Source of the DNA: Schlegelella_A sp036263655
Lineage (GTDB): Bacteria > Pseudomonadota > Gammaproteobacteria > Burkholderiales > Burkholderiaceae_C
Length of the DNA stretch: 64,000 nucleotides
Reading direction: 5' to 3'
NCBI GenBank assembly: GCA_036263655.1
Contig: DATAGP010000053.1
Location: 28,417-92,416 of the forward strand
Made by a program: the position numbers and the translations under genes. Below are positions 47,779-58,300 of the stretch, piece after piece. A model generated the notes under the pieces. It did not search any database. It had not been told where the DNA came from and saw nothing but the letters and a program-made list of their open reading frames with translations. Within the stretch, counting starts at the first letter, position 1, and every line of letters begins with the position of its first letter.

Positions 47779-47871
47779 GGGACTCGCCCGCCCGAAGTCG
47801 GAGCTGGGGCCGATGGGCGGGATTCGCGCCGCGGCCCGGGCACCCGAAGCAGAAGTCTGGCCTCGGGCCGT

Positions 47872-48522
47872 TCAGTGACTCGGCGCCTGGCTGCCCCAGA
47901 GCTCCTTGAGCCGCGCGTCGCGGCCGCACGTCAGCCGGTAGTAGTTGTAGCGCAGCGGGTTCTTCTTGGCGTAGTCCTGGTGGTAGGCCTCGGCCGGGTA
48001 GAACGGCCCGCCGGCGACGACCTCCGTGACGACCGGCTCCTTGAACGGCTTCGATTTCTCGAGCGCCGCCCTGGACGCCTGGGCGATGCGCAGCTGTTCG
48101 GCGTCCTGAGCGTAGATCGCGGAGCGATACGGACTCCCCACGTCGCAGAACTGACGGTCCCGCGTCGTCGGGTCGATCGTCCGCCAGAACCGCTCGACGA
48201 GCTTGTCGTAGCTCACCCGGCGCGGGTCGAAGACGATCTCGACGGCCTCGGCATGCCCGGTCCGCTTGCCCGAGACCTGCTCGTACGTGGGGTTGGGCAT
48301 GTTGCCGCCGGTGTAGCCCGAAGTCGTCGAGAGGACGCCGTCGACCTTGTCGAAGTCGGCCTCGACGCACCAGAAGCAGCCGCCGGCGAATACCGCCTTC
48401 GCGCTGCCCACCGGCGGCGCGGCAGGCGAGGCATTGGCGGTGGCCTGAGCGCCGGCCCAGCCGGAGAAGGCGGCGAGGAGGACGCCGACAAGCCGGCGCC
48501 GCGCCGCGGCGCCGGCGCTCAT
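47872..48522 (-). CDS. msrA: Peptide methionine sulfoxide reductase A, exported
   Basis: A 216-residue enzyme that reduces methionine-S-sulfoxide. The catalytic motif GCFWC (residues 48-52, nucleophile C49) sits in VFAGGCFWCVEADFDKVDGV. SGYTGGNMPNPTYEQVSG and the C-terminal YHQDYAKKNPLRYNYYR follow, with a likely resolving Cys in LTCGRDARL. An N-terminal hydrophobic segment (VGVLLAAFSGWAGAQA) indicates export to the periplasm, unlike E. coli MsrA. The ATG overlaps the stop of msrB (ATGA), so the two are co-translated and cover both sulfoxide diastereomers. Confidence 0.94.
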   Translation of the reverse strand: MSAGAAARRRLVGVLLAAFSGWAGAQATANASPAAPPVGSAKAVFAGGCFWCVEADFDKVDGVLSTTSGYTGGNMPNPTYEQVSGKRTGHAEAVEIVFDPRRVSYDKLVERFWRTIDPTTRDRQFCDVGSPYRSAIYAQDAEQLRIAQASRAALEKSKPFKEPVVTEVVAGGPFYPAEAYHQDYAKKNPLRYNYYRLTCGRDARLKELWGSQAPSH

Positions 48523-48998
48523 GCCGCCTCCGGGACGAACTTCAGGGCCACGCCGTTGTTGCAATACCGCTTTCCGGTCGGCTTCGGCCCGTCGTCGAAG
48601 ATGTGCCCCTGATGTCCGTCGCAGCGTGCGCAGTGGTACTCCGTGCGCGGCAGGAACAGCTTCATGTCGGTCTTCGTGCCGACGGCGCCGGGCAGGGCCG
48701 CCCAGAAGCTCGGCCACCCGGTCCCGCTCTCGTACTTCGTGTCCGACGTGAACAGCGGCAGGTCGCATCCGGCGCAGTGGAAGCGACCCTTGCGCTTCTC
48801 GGCGTTGAGCGGGCTGGAGCCGGGGCGTTCGGTGCCCTCCTGGCGAAGCACCGCGTACTGCTCCGGCGTGAGCCGCTTCTTCCATTCGGCGTCGCTGAGC
48901 CGGAGACGCTCCACCTTGGGCGTGGGGCCTTGGGCGACGGCAACGCCAGGCGCCACTCCGAGCGCGGACAGCAGGGCAAGGAAAGGTCGACGGGTCAT
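48519..48998 (-). CDS. msrB: Peptide methionine sulfoxide reductase B, Tat-exported
   Basis: A 159-residue enzyme that reduces methionine-R-sulfoxide. Zinc-binding CXXC pairs are CAGC (in FHCAGCDLPLF) and CARC (in YHCARCDGHQGHIFDD). The catalytic cysteine is C146 in GKRYCNNGVALKF. The N-terminus MTRRPFLALLSALG has twin arginines before a hydrophobic stretch ending VAVAQ|G, suggesting Tat export. The start at 48998 has a CAGGAG ribosome site and begins this signal; the longer open frame has no signal character. It is upstream of and coupled to msrA. Confidence 0.93.
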   Translation of the reverse strand: MTRRPFLALLSALGVAPGVAVAQGPTPKVERLRLSDAEWKKRLTPEQYAVLRQEGTERPGSSPLNAEKRKGRFHCAGCDLPLFTSDTKYESGTGWPSFWAALPGAVGTKTDMKLFLPRTEYHCARCDGHQGHIFDDGPKPTGKRYCNNGVALKFVPEAA

Positions 48999-49071
48999 GC
49001 GCGAACTCCTGTGTGGATTCTGAGTCGTCGGCCGAGGCACATTCTTTCAACGGGCTTGCGCTCTGCCGCGC

Positions 49072-50283
49072 TCAGCGCATCGGCCAAAGCACCCACATCC
49101 GGAGCGGCTGCTTCATGCGGCCGGCCTGCCGCTCGGCCGTCTCGCCCCAGCCCCAGAAGTAGTCGGCGCGGACAGCGCCCGTGATGGCGCTGCCCGTGTC
49201 CTGGGCCATCACCAGCCGGCGCAGCGGCGTCGACGACAGCGGCTCCGTGGTGTCGAGCCAGACCGGCGTGCCGTAGGGGACGCTGAGCGGATCGACGGCG
49301 ATCGAACGACCCGGCGTCAGCGGCACGCCCTGCGCCCCTTTCGGCCCGACCGAAGGATCCGGCAGCGGCTCCTCGCGGAAGAAGATGACGCGCGGATTGC
49401 TCCACAGCATCTCGTCGATGCGTGCCGGATGGCGCCTGGCCCAGTCGCGGATCGCCGGCCACGACGCTTCGCCGGGCCGCAGCTCGCCGCGATCGATGAG
49501 CCAGCGGCCGACGGACTGGTAGGGCTGGTCGTTGTGCGCGGCGTAGGCGACCCGCACGAGGCTCGGCCGGCCCGCGGCTTCCGCAGCGAAGGTCAGGCGG
49601 CCCGAGCCCTGGATCTGCAGGAGCAGGGCATCCAGCCGGTCGGGGACCCAGGCGATCTCGCTGCCGCGCACGCTGCTGCGCGCCTGCGGCACCGTTTCGA
49701 GCTCGCGCCGGCTCCAGTACGGCTTGCGCGCCGCCAGGTCCGGCGGCGGTCCGTGCAGGGCCACGGCGAAGCCGGGCCGCGGCGTGCGCGAGGCCGCCAC
49801 GAGCGGCTCAAAGTAGCCGGTGGCGAGGCCGACGGGGTCGCGCTCCGGCGACTCGACGCGCAGCGGCTGCAGTCGCTGCTGCACCCAGTCGCGCACGGTC
49901 GCGTCGGCGGTGCCCGCGCCGAAGCCGGCGCGGCGCGCCTCGGCGCACACGGCCTGCCAACCGGCGGCCGGGCGCTCGCAGCCTCGCAGGAGCGCCGGCC
50001 ACCACTCGGCGAGGCGGTCGGCACGCCAGTCGGGCAGGTCGGACCAGGGCACGGCGACCCAGCGCGCGCGCGGCCGCTCCATCGCCGGAGGCTCGACGCC
50101 GTCGGCGGGCGCTGCCGGCGGCGGCGCGGCAGGGCGCGGCATCGGCGCAGGCGGCCGGACGGCTGCCGCGGCCGCTTCGCCGGGCGCCGGCGGCGCGGTG
50201 TTCGAGCAGCCGGCGAGAGCGAGGCCGATTCCTAGAATCGCCGCGGCGACCCGGGCATGGGCGCTTCGAAAGGCGCTCGTCAT
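49072..50283 (-). CDS. mltA: Membrane-bound lytic murein transglycosylase A
   Basis: A 403-residue outer-membrane lipoprotein that cleaves peptidoglycan glycan strands, leaving 1,6-anhydro ends. Lipobox LALAGC (cysteine about residue 26) is followed by a Pro/Ala-rich linker of about 45 residues. The MltA domain shows TGYFEPLVAASRTP, LLLQIQGSGRLTF, YAAHNDQPYQSVGRWLIDRG, and a C-terminal 3D domain with the catalytic aspartate in VMAQDTGSAITGAVRADYFWGWG. The start at 50283 places the lipobox correctly. That ATG overlaps the start codon of a divergent small gene. Confidence 0.94.
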   Translation of the reverse strand: MTSAFRSAHARVAAAILGIGLALAGCSNTAPPAPGEAAAAAVRPPAPMPRPAAPPPAAPADGVEPPAMERPRARWVAVPWSDLPDWRADRLAEWWPALLRGCERPAAGWQAVCAEARRAGFGAGTADATVRDWVQQRLQPLRVESPERDPVGLATGYFEPLVAASRTPRPGFAVALHGPPPDLAARKPYWSRRELETVPQARSSVRGSEIAWVPDRLDALLLQIQGSGRLTFAAEAAGRPSLVRVAYAAHNDQPYQSVGRWLIDRGELRPGEASWPAIRDWARRHPARIDEMLWSNPRVIFFREEPLPDPSVGPKGAQGVPLTPGRSIAVDPLSVPYGTPVWLDTTEPLSSTPLRRLVMAQDTGSAITGAVRADYFWGWGETAERQAGRMKQPLRMWVLWPMR

Positions 50284-50431
50284 GTGGGTCATTCTGCTGG
50301 AAGCTCTGCTGGCCCTCGTGCTGCTGTGCTTCATCGTCTGGTGGACGATGTTCTCGGGTCGGCGCAAGGGTGAGCGCCGCGAGGCCGACCACGACGGCGC
50401 CGAGGGCGCCGACCGCGAGGAGCCGAGGTGA
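50282..50431 (+). CDS. 49-residue single-pass membrane protein divergent from mltA
   Basis: A short protein, MWVILLEALLALVLLCFIVW at the N-terminus (one membrane helix), then WTMFSGRRKGERREADHDGA and a charged tail. It ends eight bases from the convergent apaG stop. I recall similar small proteins next to mltA in other Burkholderiales, but the function is unknown. The first codon shares two bases with the mltA start codon on the opposite strand (CATG), so its ribosome site must lie inside mltA coding sequence. Confidence 0.65.
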   Translation: MWVILLEALLALVLLCFIVWWTMFSGRRKGERREADHDGAEGADREEPR

Positions 50432-50439
50432 GCCTGCGG

Positions 50440-50823
50440 CTAGTGCAGCGCCGAGGCGAGCGTCAGGCCGAATTCGCCGATCGGGGCATCGAAGGGATGC
50501 GCCTCTTCGGTCATGCAGAAGAAGGTTCCGCGCATCGTGCCGTGCGGCGTCGCCAAGCGCGTCCAGCTCGTGTACTCGAAGGTTTCGCCGGGCTTGAGGA
50601 GCGGCTGGTGACCGACGACCGCCAGACCGCGCACTTCCTCGACGTGGCCGTTGGCATCGGTGACGATCCAGTGCCTCGCGATCAGCTGCGCCGCGATGTC
50701 GCCGCTGTTCTTGATGGTGATCGTGTACGCGAAGGCGAACTGGCCGGCCTGCGGGTCCGACTGTTCCGGCAGGTGACGAACGGCGACGCTCGTCGTGAAT
50801 TCGGGATGAGGCATTCGGCTCAT
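50440..50823 (-). CDS. apaG: ApaG (Co2+/Mg2+ efflux-associated) protein
   Basis: A 127-residue small beta-sandwich protein. Conserved segments: FAYTITIKNSGDIAAQLIAR, HWIVTDANGHVEEVRGLAVV, GHQPLLKPGETFEYTSWTRL and GTMRGTFFCMTEEAHPFDAP. ApaG was linked to Co2+ resistance and Mg2+ efflux and to ksgA/apaH in E. coli; its biochemical role remains unsettled. It faces rpe divergently with only 17 bases between the chosen start codons. An internal ATG at 50814 is an alternative start. Confidence 0.94.
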   Translation of the reverse strand: MSRMPHPEFTTSVAVRHLPEQSDPQAGQFAFAYTITIKNSGDIAAQLIARHWIVTDANGHVEEVRGLAVVGHQPLLKPGETFEYTSWTRLATPHGTMRGTFFCMTEEAHPFDAPIGEFGLTLASALH

Positions 50824-50840
50824 TCTAGGAGCGGGCCTCG

Positions 50841-51560
50841 ATGGCGACGCGACCTAGAATGAAAGCGACCGCCTTCGACATGCGCACGCACTTCATCGCT
50901 CCCAGCATCCTGTCGGCGGATTTCGCGCGGCTTGGCGAAGAGGTCCGCGCCGTGGTCGAGGCGGGCGCGGACTGGATCCATTTCGACGTGATGGACAACC
51001 ACTACGTGCCGAACCTGACGATCGGCCCGATGGTCTGCGCCGCCTTGCGCCAGCACGCACGCAAGGTCGACGGCACCCGGGTTCCGATCGACGTGCACCT
51101 GATGGTCGAGCCGGTCGACGCCCTGGCCCAGGCCTTCGCCGAGGCCGGTGCCGACCTCATCAGCTTCCACCCCGACGCGAGCACGCACGTCGACCGGACG
51201 CTGCAGCTGATCCGCGCCGCGGGCTGCCGTGCCGGCCTGGTGTTCAACCCGGCGGCTTCGATCGACGTGCTCGACTGGGTCGTCGACAAGGTCGATCTCG
51301 TGCTGGTGATGAGCGTCAACCCGGGCTTCGGCGGACAGAGCTTCATCCCTTCGGCGCTGCGCAAGATCGAGCAGGTGCGCAAGCGCATCGACGCCAGCGG
51401 GCGGGACATCCGCCTGGAGGTCGACGGCGGCATCAAGGTCGACAACATCCGTGCCGCTGCCGACGCCGGCTGCGACACCTTCGTCGCCGGCAGCGCGATC
51501 TTCGGCGCGCAGGACTATCGGGCCGTCATCGATGCGATGCGCGGCCAGCTCGCCGGCTGA
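50841..51560 (+). CDS. rpe: Ribulose-phosphate 3-epimerase
   Basis: A 239-residue TIM-barrel enzyme interconverting ribulose-5-phosphate and xylulose-5-phosphate in the pentose phosphate and Calvin cycles. Conserved active-site strings: HFIAPSILSADFARLGEE, ADWIHFDVMDNHYVPNLTIG, ISFHPDASTHVDRT, VLVMSVNPGFGGQSFIPSAL, and EVDGGIKVDN. The ATG at 50841 has AGGAG nine bases upstream and is used here; the ATG at 50880 would fit the usual family length (about 225) better. The cation transporter follows 20 bases downstream. Confidence 0.95.
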   Translation: MATRPRMKATAFDMRTHFIAPSILSADFARLGEEVRAVVEAGADWIHFDVMDNHYVPNLTIGPMVCAALRQHARKVDGTRVPIDVHLMVEPVDALAQAFAEAGADLISFHPDASTHVDRTLQLIRAAGCRAGLVFNPAASIDVLDWVVDKVDLVLVMSVNPGFGGQSFIPSALRKIEQVRKRIDASGRDIRLEVDGGIKVDNIRAAADAGCDTFVAGSAIFGAQDYRAVIDAMRGQLAG

Positions 51561-51579
51561 GCCGGACGCGGCTGCCGCC

Positions 51580-52590
51580 ATGGATCGGCCCGGCCATGCG
51601 ACGTCGCCGGGCCGCCCGCCCGCTCGCGACGAGGCCCCTCCGCACCGCCACGCGCATGGCGACCACCACGCGCATGGGCATGGCCACGCGCACGCGCACG
51701 GACCGGTCGGCCACGACCGCGCCTTCGCCATCGGCATCGGCATCAACCTGGCGTTCGTCGCCGTCGAGGCCTTCTACGGCTGGCGCGCCGACTCCCTGGC
51801 ACTGCTCGCCGATGCGGGGCACAACCTCGGCGACGTGCTCGGGCTGGTCCTCGCCTGGGCCGGCGCGTTCGCCGGCCGCCTGGCACCCGACGCGCGCCAC
51901 ACCTACGGCTGGAAGCGGGCGTCGATCCTGGCCGCCTTCGCCAACTCGCTGCTGCTCCTGGTCGCGATCGGCTCGCTCGCCTGGGCCGCGGTGGGCCGCC
52001 TGTCCGCTCCCGCGCCGGTGCAGAACGAGGTGGTGATGGTCGTCGCGGCGGTCGGCATCGTCGTCAATCTCGGCACGGCGCTGCTCTTCCTGCGCGGCCG
52101 GCACGAGGACCTCAACGTCCGCGGCGCCTTCCTGCACATGGCCGCCGACGCCATCGTGTCCGCCGGCGTCGTCGTGAGCGCCGGCGTCGCCATGTGGCTG
52201 GGCTGGAACTGGCTCGATCCCGTCACCAGCCTGCTCGTCGCGCTCGTGATCCTGGTCGGCACCTGGGCCTTGTTTCGCGACTCCCTGCACCTCATGTTCG
52301 ACGGCGTGCCGGCCTCCATCGACCTGGACGCCGTGCGCGCCGAGCTGGAGGCGCTCCCGGGCGTGACCTGCGTGAACGACCTGCACGTGTGGGCGACGGG
52401 CACCACCCAGGTGGCGCTGACGGCGCACCTGGTGATGCCCTCGGGCCATCCCGACGACGCGTTCCTGCGCGCCGCGGCGGCGCGCATGCAGGAGCGTTTC
52501 GCGATCGGCCACGTCACGCTGCAGGTCGCCACCGAGGCGCTGATGACGCCCTGCGAAGGTCCGGCACAGGGCAACACGGATCAGGCATGA
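51580..52590 (+). CDS. Cation diffusion facilitator (CDF) metal exporter
   Basis: A 336-residue membrane transporter with six transmembrane helices. The metal-site motif is in helix 2 (ALLADAGHNLGDVLGLVL) and helix 5 (HMAADAIVSAGVVVS). The N-terminus has a histidine-rich stretch (HRHAHGDHHAHGHGHAHAHG, about residues 22-41) like those in Zn2+ carriers such as ZitB, so zinc is the likely substrate. The C-terminal cytosolic domain includes VTCVNDLHVWATGTTQVALT. The start at 51580 avoids an upstream extension that reads back into rpe. Its stop overlaps the co-chaperone start (ATGA). Confidence 0.92.
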   Translation: MDRPGHATSPGRPPARDEAPPHRHAHGDHHAHGHGHAHAHGPVGHDRAFAIGIGINLAFVAVEAFYGWRADSLALLADAGHNLGDVLGLVLAWAGAFAGRLAPDARHTYGWKRASILAAFANSLLLLVAIGSLAWAAVGRLSAPAPVQNEVVMVVAAVGIVVNLGTALLFLRGRHEDLNVRGAFLHMAADAIVSAGVVVSAGVAMWLGWNWLDPVTSLLVALVILVGTWALFRDSLHLMFDGVPASIDLDAVRAELEALPGVTCVNDLHVWATGTTQVALTAHLVMPSGHPDDAFLRAAAARMQERFAIGHVTLQVATEALMTPCEGPAQGNTDQA

Positions 52591-53531
52591 AATACAAGGA
52601 CTACTACGAAGCGCTCGGCGTCGACCGCAAGGCGACGCAGGACGAGATCAAGCAGGCTTACCGCAAGCTCGCGCGCAAGTACCACCCCGACGTCAGCAAG
52701 GTGGCCGACGCGGAGGCGCGCTTCAAGGAGATCAACGAGGCCAACGAGGTCCTGAAGGACCCCGAGAAGCGAGCGGCCTACGACCAGATGGGCAGCAACT
52801 GGAAGGCCGGCCAGGAGTTCCAGCCGCCGCCGAACTGGGATGCCGGCTTCGAGTTCCGCACCGGCGGCGACGCTGGCGGCTTCGGCCCCGGCTTCGACGC
52901 CAGCGACTTCTTCGAATCGCTGTTCGGCCGGCGCGCCCGCGGCGCGCCCGGTCCGCGCCAGCGTGCCGGCATGCAGGGCGAGGACCATCAGGCCAAGGTC
53001 CTGATCGACCTCGAGGACGCGTACCACGGCGCCGAGAGGAGCATCTCGCTTCGCGTGCCGGTCGAAGGCCCGGATGGCCGCGTCCATCTCAAGGAGCGCA
53101 CCCTCGACGTGCACATCCCCAAAGGCATCCGTCCCGGACAGCGCCTGCGCCTGGCGGGCCAGGGCAGTGCGGGGACCGGCGGCGCGGCTGCGGGCGACCT
53201 GTTCCTCGAGATCGGGTTCAAGCCACACCCGCGCTTTCGCGTCGAAGGCGGCGACGTCTCGGTCGACCTCCCGATGGCGCCGTGGGAAGCGGCGCTCGGC
53301 GCGACCGTGGACGCGCCGACGCCCGAAGGCACGGTCCAGCTCAGCGTGCCGCCGAACTCTCGATCCGGACGCAAACTGCGCCTGAAGGGTCGCGGCCTGC
53401 CTGGCAAGACGCCGGGCGATCTCTACGTCGTGCTGCAGGTCGTCCTGCCGCCGGCCGACACGGCAGCCGCACGCGCCGCGTACGAGAGCCTGAGGCAGGC
53501 CTTCTCCGATTTCAACCCGCGCCGTTCCTGA
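52587..53531 (+). CDS. cbpA: DnaJ-class co-chaperone, CbpA-like
   Basis: A 314-residue J-domain protein. The J domain (residues 5-70) has the essential HPD at 33-35 (RKYHPDVSKVAD). A Gly/Phe-rich segment (GFEFRTGGDAGGFGPGFDAS) and two C-terminal client-binding beta domains follow (KVLIDLEDAYHGAERSISLR; VDLPMAPWEAALGATVDAPT). No zinc finger is present, as in CbpA rather than DnaJ. The family stimulates DnaK and some members bind DNA. It is coupled to the CDF gene by a four-base overlap; the partner chaperone-modulator cbpM is not adjacent. Confidence 0.88.
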   Translation: MKYKDYYEALGVDRKATQDEIKQAYRKLARKYHPDVSKVADAEARFKEINEANEVLKDPEKRAAYDQMGSNWKAGQEFQPPPNWDAGFEFRTGGDAGGFGPGFDASDFFESLFGRRARGAPGPRQRAGMQGEDHQAKVLIDLEDAYHGAERSISLRVPVEGPDGRVHLKERTLDVHIPKGIRPGQRLRLAGQGSAGTGGAAAGDLFLEIGFKPHPRFRVEGGDVSVDLPMAPWEAALGATVDAPTPEGTVQLSVPPNSRSGRKLRLKGRGLPGKTPGDLYVVLQVVLPPADTAAARAAYESLRQAFSDFNPRRS

Positions 53532-53618
53532 GGACCTGGGAACAGGGTTTGCCGCGCGCTGTCCTCGCCAGGAGGGTCGAGCGGAGTGTCGAGGGTGGTG
53601 CCACGGTCCCGGCGGGTC

Positions 53619-54727
<1,109 letters not shown>

Positions 54728-54743
54728 AGCGGGGAGACGTTCG

Positions 54744-55256
54744 TCAAGCCCTGACACGCAGCTTGCGGGCCGGCGCCGGCACCGCCCGCGAAGGGCGGAT
54801 CGGCACCCCCGCTTCGGCCTTCACCTCCTTCAGCACCACGCTCGAGCGGATGTGCGTCACGCCGGGCAGCTTGAACGCGGTGTCGTGCAGGAAGGCCTCG
54901 TAGCTCTTGATGTCCTCCACGAGCACCTTGATGCTGTAGTCGGCCCCGCCGGTCGTGCTGTAGCAGCTGACGATCTCGGGACAGTCGGCGACGGCGCGCT
55001 CGAACTCGCGCACCGTGTTCTCCGTGTGCTGCGTGAGGTTCAGCTCGGCGAGGACGCAGAGCGCGAGGCCGACGCGCTCGCGGTCGATCGACGCGCCGTA
55101 GCCGCGGATCACGCCGGCGGCCTCCATCTCCTTGACGCGCTTCCAGCAAGGCGTCGACGTCAGGCCGACGGCGGCGGCGAGCTGCTGCACGGTCTGGCGC
55201 GAATCGCGCTGCAGCTCGCCGAGGATGGCGCGGTCCTTGTCGTCGAGAACGTACAC
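54744..55256 (-). CDS. Lrp/AsnC-family transcriptional regulator
   Basis: A 170-residue regulator. The N-terminal helix-turn-helix (LDDKDRAILGELQRDSRQTV, QQLAAAVGLTSTPCWKRVKE) is followed by an RAM effector domain (ALCVLAELNLTQHTENTVRE, CPEIVSCYSTTGGADYSIKV). The GTG at 55256 gives the standard family N-terminus; the longer open frame adds an unrelated extension. It is divergent from indolepyruvate oxidoreductase 2, 126 bases away, and probably controls it in response to an amino acid. Confidence 0.93.
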   Translation of the reverse strand: MYVLDDKDRAILGELQRDSRQTVQQLAAAVGLTSTPCWKRVKEMEAAGVIRGYGASIDRERVGLALCVLAELNLTQHTENTVREFERAVADCPEIVSCYSTTGGADYSIKVLVEDIKSYEAFLHDTAFKLPGVTHIRSSVVLKEVKAEAGVPIRPSRAVPAPARKLRVRA

Positions 55257-55382
55257 GGCGCGTATGGATTCAGTCGAGGAACAGGATTCTAGGAAAGGCC
55301 GGATACACGACCGACAAAGAAGCACATTCTCGTGCGGGCGACGTACTCTTGGCGACCCTGAGCCCGTGCTCGGAGGACCGTC

Positions 55383-58300
55383 ATGCCCCATTCACTCGCC
55401 CGCGCCGACTACCGGCTCGCCGACAACCTCGCGGCGAGCCGGGGCGCCGTGTTCCTGACCGGCACGCAGGCGCTCATCCGCCTGCCCCTGATGCAGCGGG
55501 CTCTCGACGCCGCCCAGGGCCTGGCGACGCAGGGATTCATCAGCGGCTACCGCGGCTCGCCGCTCGGAATGGTCGATCAGCAGGCGTGGAAGGCCAAGCC
55601 GATGCTGGAGCAGGCAGGCGTGCGCTTCCTGCCGGCGATCAACGAGGAGCTCGGCGCCACGGCGGTGCTCGGCACCCAGCGCGTCGAGTCCGACCCGGAG
55701 CGCACCGCCGACGGCGTCTTCGCGATGTGGTACGGGAAGGGTCCGGGCGTCGACCGCGCTGGCGACGCGCTCAAGCACGGCAACGCCTACGGCTCGTCGC
55801 CGCACGGCGGCGTCTTGGTCGTGGCCGGGGACGACCACGGCTGCGTGTCCTCGTCGATGCCGCACCAGAGCGATGCGACGATGCAGTCGTGGCACATGCC
55901 GGTCGTGGCACCGGCGAACGTCGCCGAGTACCTGGAGTTCGGCCTCTACGGCTGGGCGCTGTCGCGCTTCTCGGGCAACTGGGTGGGCCTGACCGCGCTC
56001 TCGGAGGTCGTCGAGAGCGGCTCGACCGTGGACCTCGACATCACGAACGAACGGGTGGCGGCGTGGAACGGCGCGGCGGAAGTCGAGGCGGCGACCGGCT
56101 ACGTGCGGCCGGACGACGGCCTGCACTACCGCTGGCCCGACCTGCCCTCGTTGAGGATCGAGGCCCGACTGCACGCCAAGCTCGATGCGGTGCGGGCCTT
56201 CGCCCGGGTGAACGCGATCGACCGCGAGATCGTCGCCTCGCCGCGCGCGACCGTCGGCATCGTCACCTGCGGCAAGGCGCATTTCGACCTGCTCGAGGTG
56301 TTCCGTCGCCTCGACATCCCGCTCGAGGCCCTCGCCGCGGCGGGCGTGCGGCTCTACAAGGTCGGGCTCGCCTACCCGCTCGAGCCGACGCGGCTCGAGG
56401 CCTTCGCGAGCGGCCTCGACGAGATCCTGGTCGTCGAGGAAAAGGCCGGCCTGGTCGAGCAGCAGCTGCGCGACCTCTTCTACAACCGGCCCGTGCGGCC
56501 GACGATCGTCGGCAAGCGCGACGCCGGAGGCAAGCCGTTCGTCTCGGAGCTCGGCGAGCTGCGGCCGTCGCGCCTGATCGAGCTCGTTGCCGGCTGGCTG
56601 GCGCAGCGCTTCCCGGCGCTCGACCGGCGCTCGCTGGTCGTCGACTTCACCGTCCCCGAGCTGCTCGCCAACGCCGGCGACGCCGTCAAGCGCGTCCCGT
56701 ACTTCTGCGCCGGCTGCCCGCACAACACGTCGACCAAGGTGCCGGAGGGCTCGCGCGCGCAGGCCGGCATCGGCTGCCACTTCATGGCCTCGTGGATGGA
56801 CCGTGACACCGAGGGCCTGATCCAGATGGGCGGCGAGGGCGTCGACTGGGTGTCGCATGCGATGTTCACGAAGGTGCCGCACGTCTTCCAGAACCTGGGC
56901 GACGGCACCTACTACCACTCCGGCTACCTGGCGGTGCGCCAGGCGATCGCCGCCGGCACGAACATCACCTACAAGATCCTCTTCAACGACGCCGTGGCGA
57001 TGACCGGCGGCCAGCCGGTCGACGGCACGATCACCGTCGACGCGATCGCGCGCCAGGTCGAGGCCGAAGGCGCTACGAAGGTCGTCGTGCTCTCCGACGA
57101 CATCGCCAAGTACGACGCCATCCGCGCCAGGTTCCCGGCCGGCACCGAGTTCCACGGCCGCGACGAGCTCGATGCCGTGCAGCGGCGCCTGCGCGAGATG
57201 AAGGGCGTGACCATCCTCATCTACGAGCAGACCTGCGCCGCCGAGAAGCGGCGCCGGCGCAAAAAAGGCGAGCTCGTCGACCCCGCGCGCCGGCTCTTCA
57301 TCAACGAACGCGTCTGCGAAGGTTGCGGCGACTGCTCGGTGCAGTCGAACTGCGTGGCCGTGCTGCCGCTCGAGACGGAGCTGGGCAGGAAGCGCAAGAT
57401 CGACCAGTCGAGCTGCAACAAGGACTACTCCTGCGCGAAGGGCTTCTGCCCGAGCTTCGTCGGCGTCGTCGGCGGGCGACCGCGCAAGCGCGCCGGCGCC
57501 CTCGGCGGTTCCGGCGCAGAGCGCTTCTCCGCCCTCGTCGCCGCCTTGCCTCAGCCGCCGGCGCATGCCTGGACTGGGCCGTACGACCTGCTCGTGACCG
57601 GCGTCGGCGGCACCGGCGTGGTGACGGTCGGTGCGCTGATCGCGATGGCGGCGCACCTGGAAGGCCACTCGGCCAGCGTTCTCGATTTCATGGGGTTCGC
57701 GCAGAAGGGCGGCTCGGTGCTGTCGTTCGTTCGCCTGGCCCGCGACGCGGCCGCGCTGAACCAGGTGCGCATCGATGCGCAGCAGGCCGACGCCGTGCTG
57801 GCCTGCGACGTCGTCGTCGCCGCCTCGGCCGATGCGCTGCAGACGGTGCGCCGCGGCCGCACGCGCGTGCTCGCCAACACGCACGAGATCCCGGTCGCCG
57901 AGTCGCTGTCGAACCCCGACGCGAGCCTGCGCGTCGATGCGCTGCTCGAGAAGATCGAGTTCGCCGCGGGTGCGGAGCGGGTCGAGACGATGGACGCGCA
58001 GTCGCTCGCCGAGGATTTCCTCGGCGACACGATCGCCTCCAACATCATCGCCATGGGCATGGCCTGGCAGCGCGGGCTGGTGCCGGTCGGCCTCGCGGCG
58101 ATCCAGCGGGCGATCGAGCTGAACGGCGTCGCCGTCGCCACCAACCAGCTCGCGTTCTCGCTCGGCCGGCTCGCCGCGGCCGACCCGCGGGGCGCGCGCG
58201 CCCTGCTCGACGAGCCGGGCCCGGCCGAGCCCCGAGGCGAGAGCCTCGACGAACTGATCGAGCGCTCGAGCGCTTTCCTCGCCGCCTACCAGAGCGAAGC

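Noticed and set aside
44060..47779. Long plus-strand frame opposite indolepyruvate oxidoreductase 1, and a similar one (55392-58979) opposite copy 2
   Set aside because: Both are shadows of the real enzymes, with the same repetitive Asp/Val/Arg/Gly pattern and no domain.
51646..51712. CAC/GCG-rich stretch in the cation transporter as a tandem repeat or CRISPR-like array
   Set aside because: It encodes the His-rich N-terminal loop common in zinc transporters and has no regular repeat-spacer structure.
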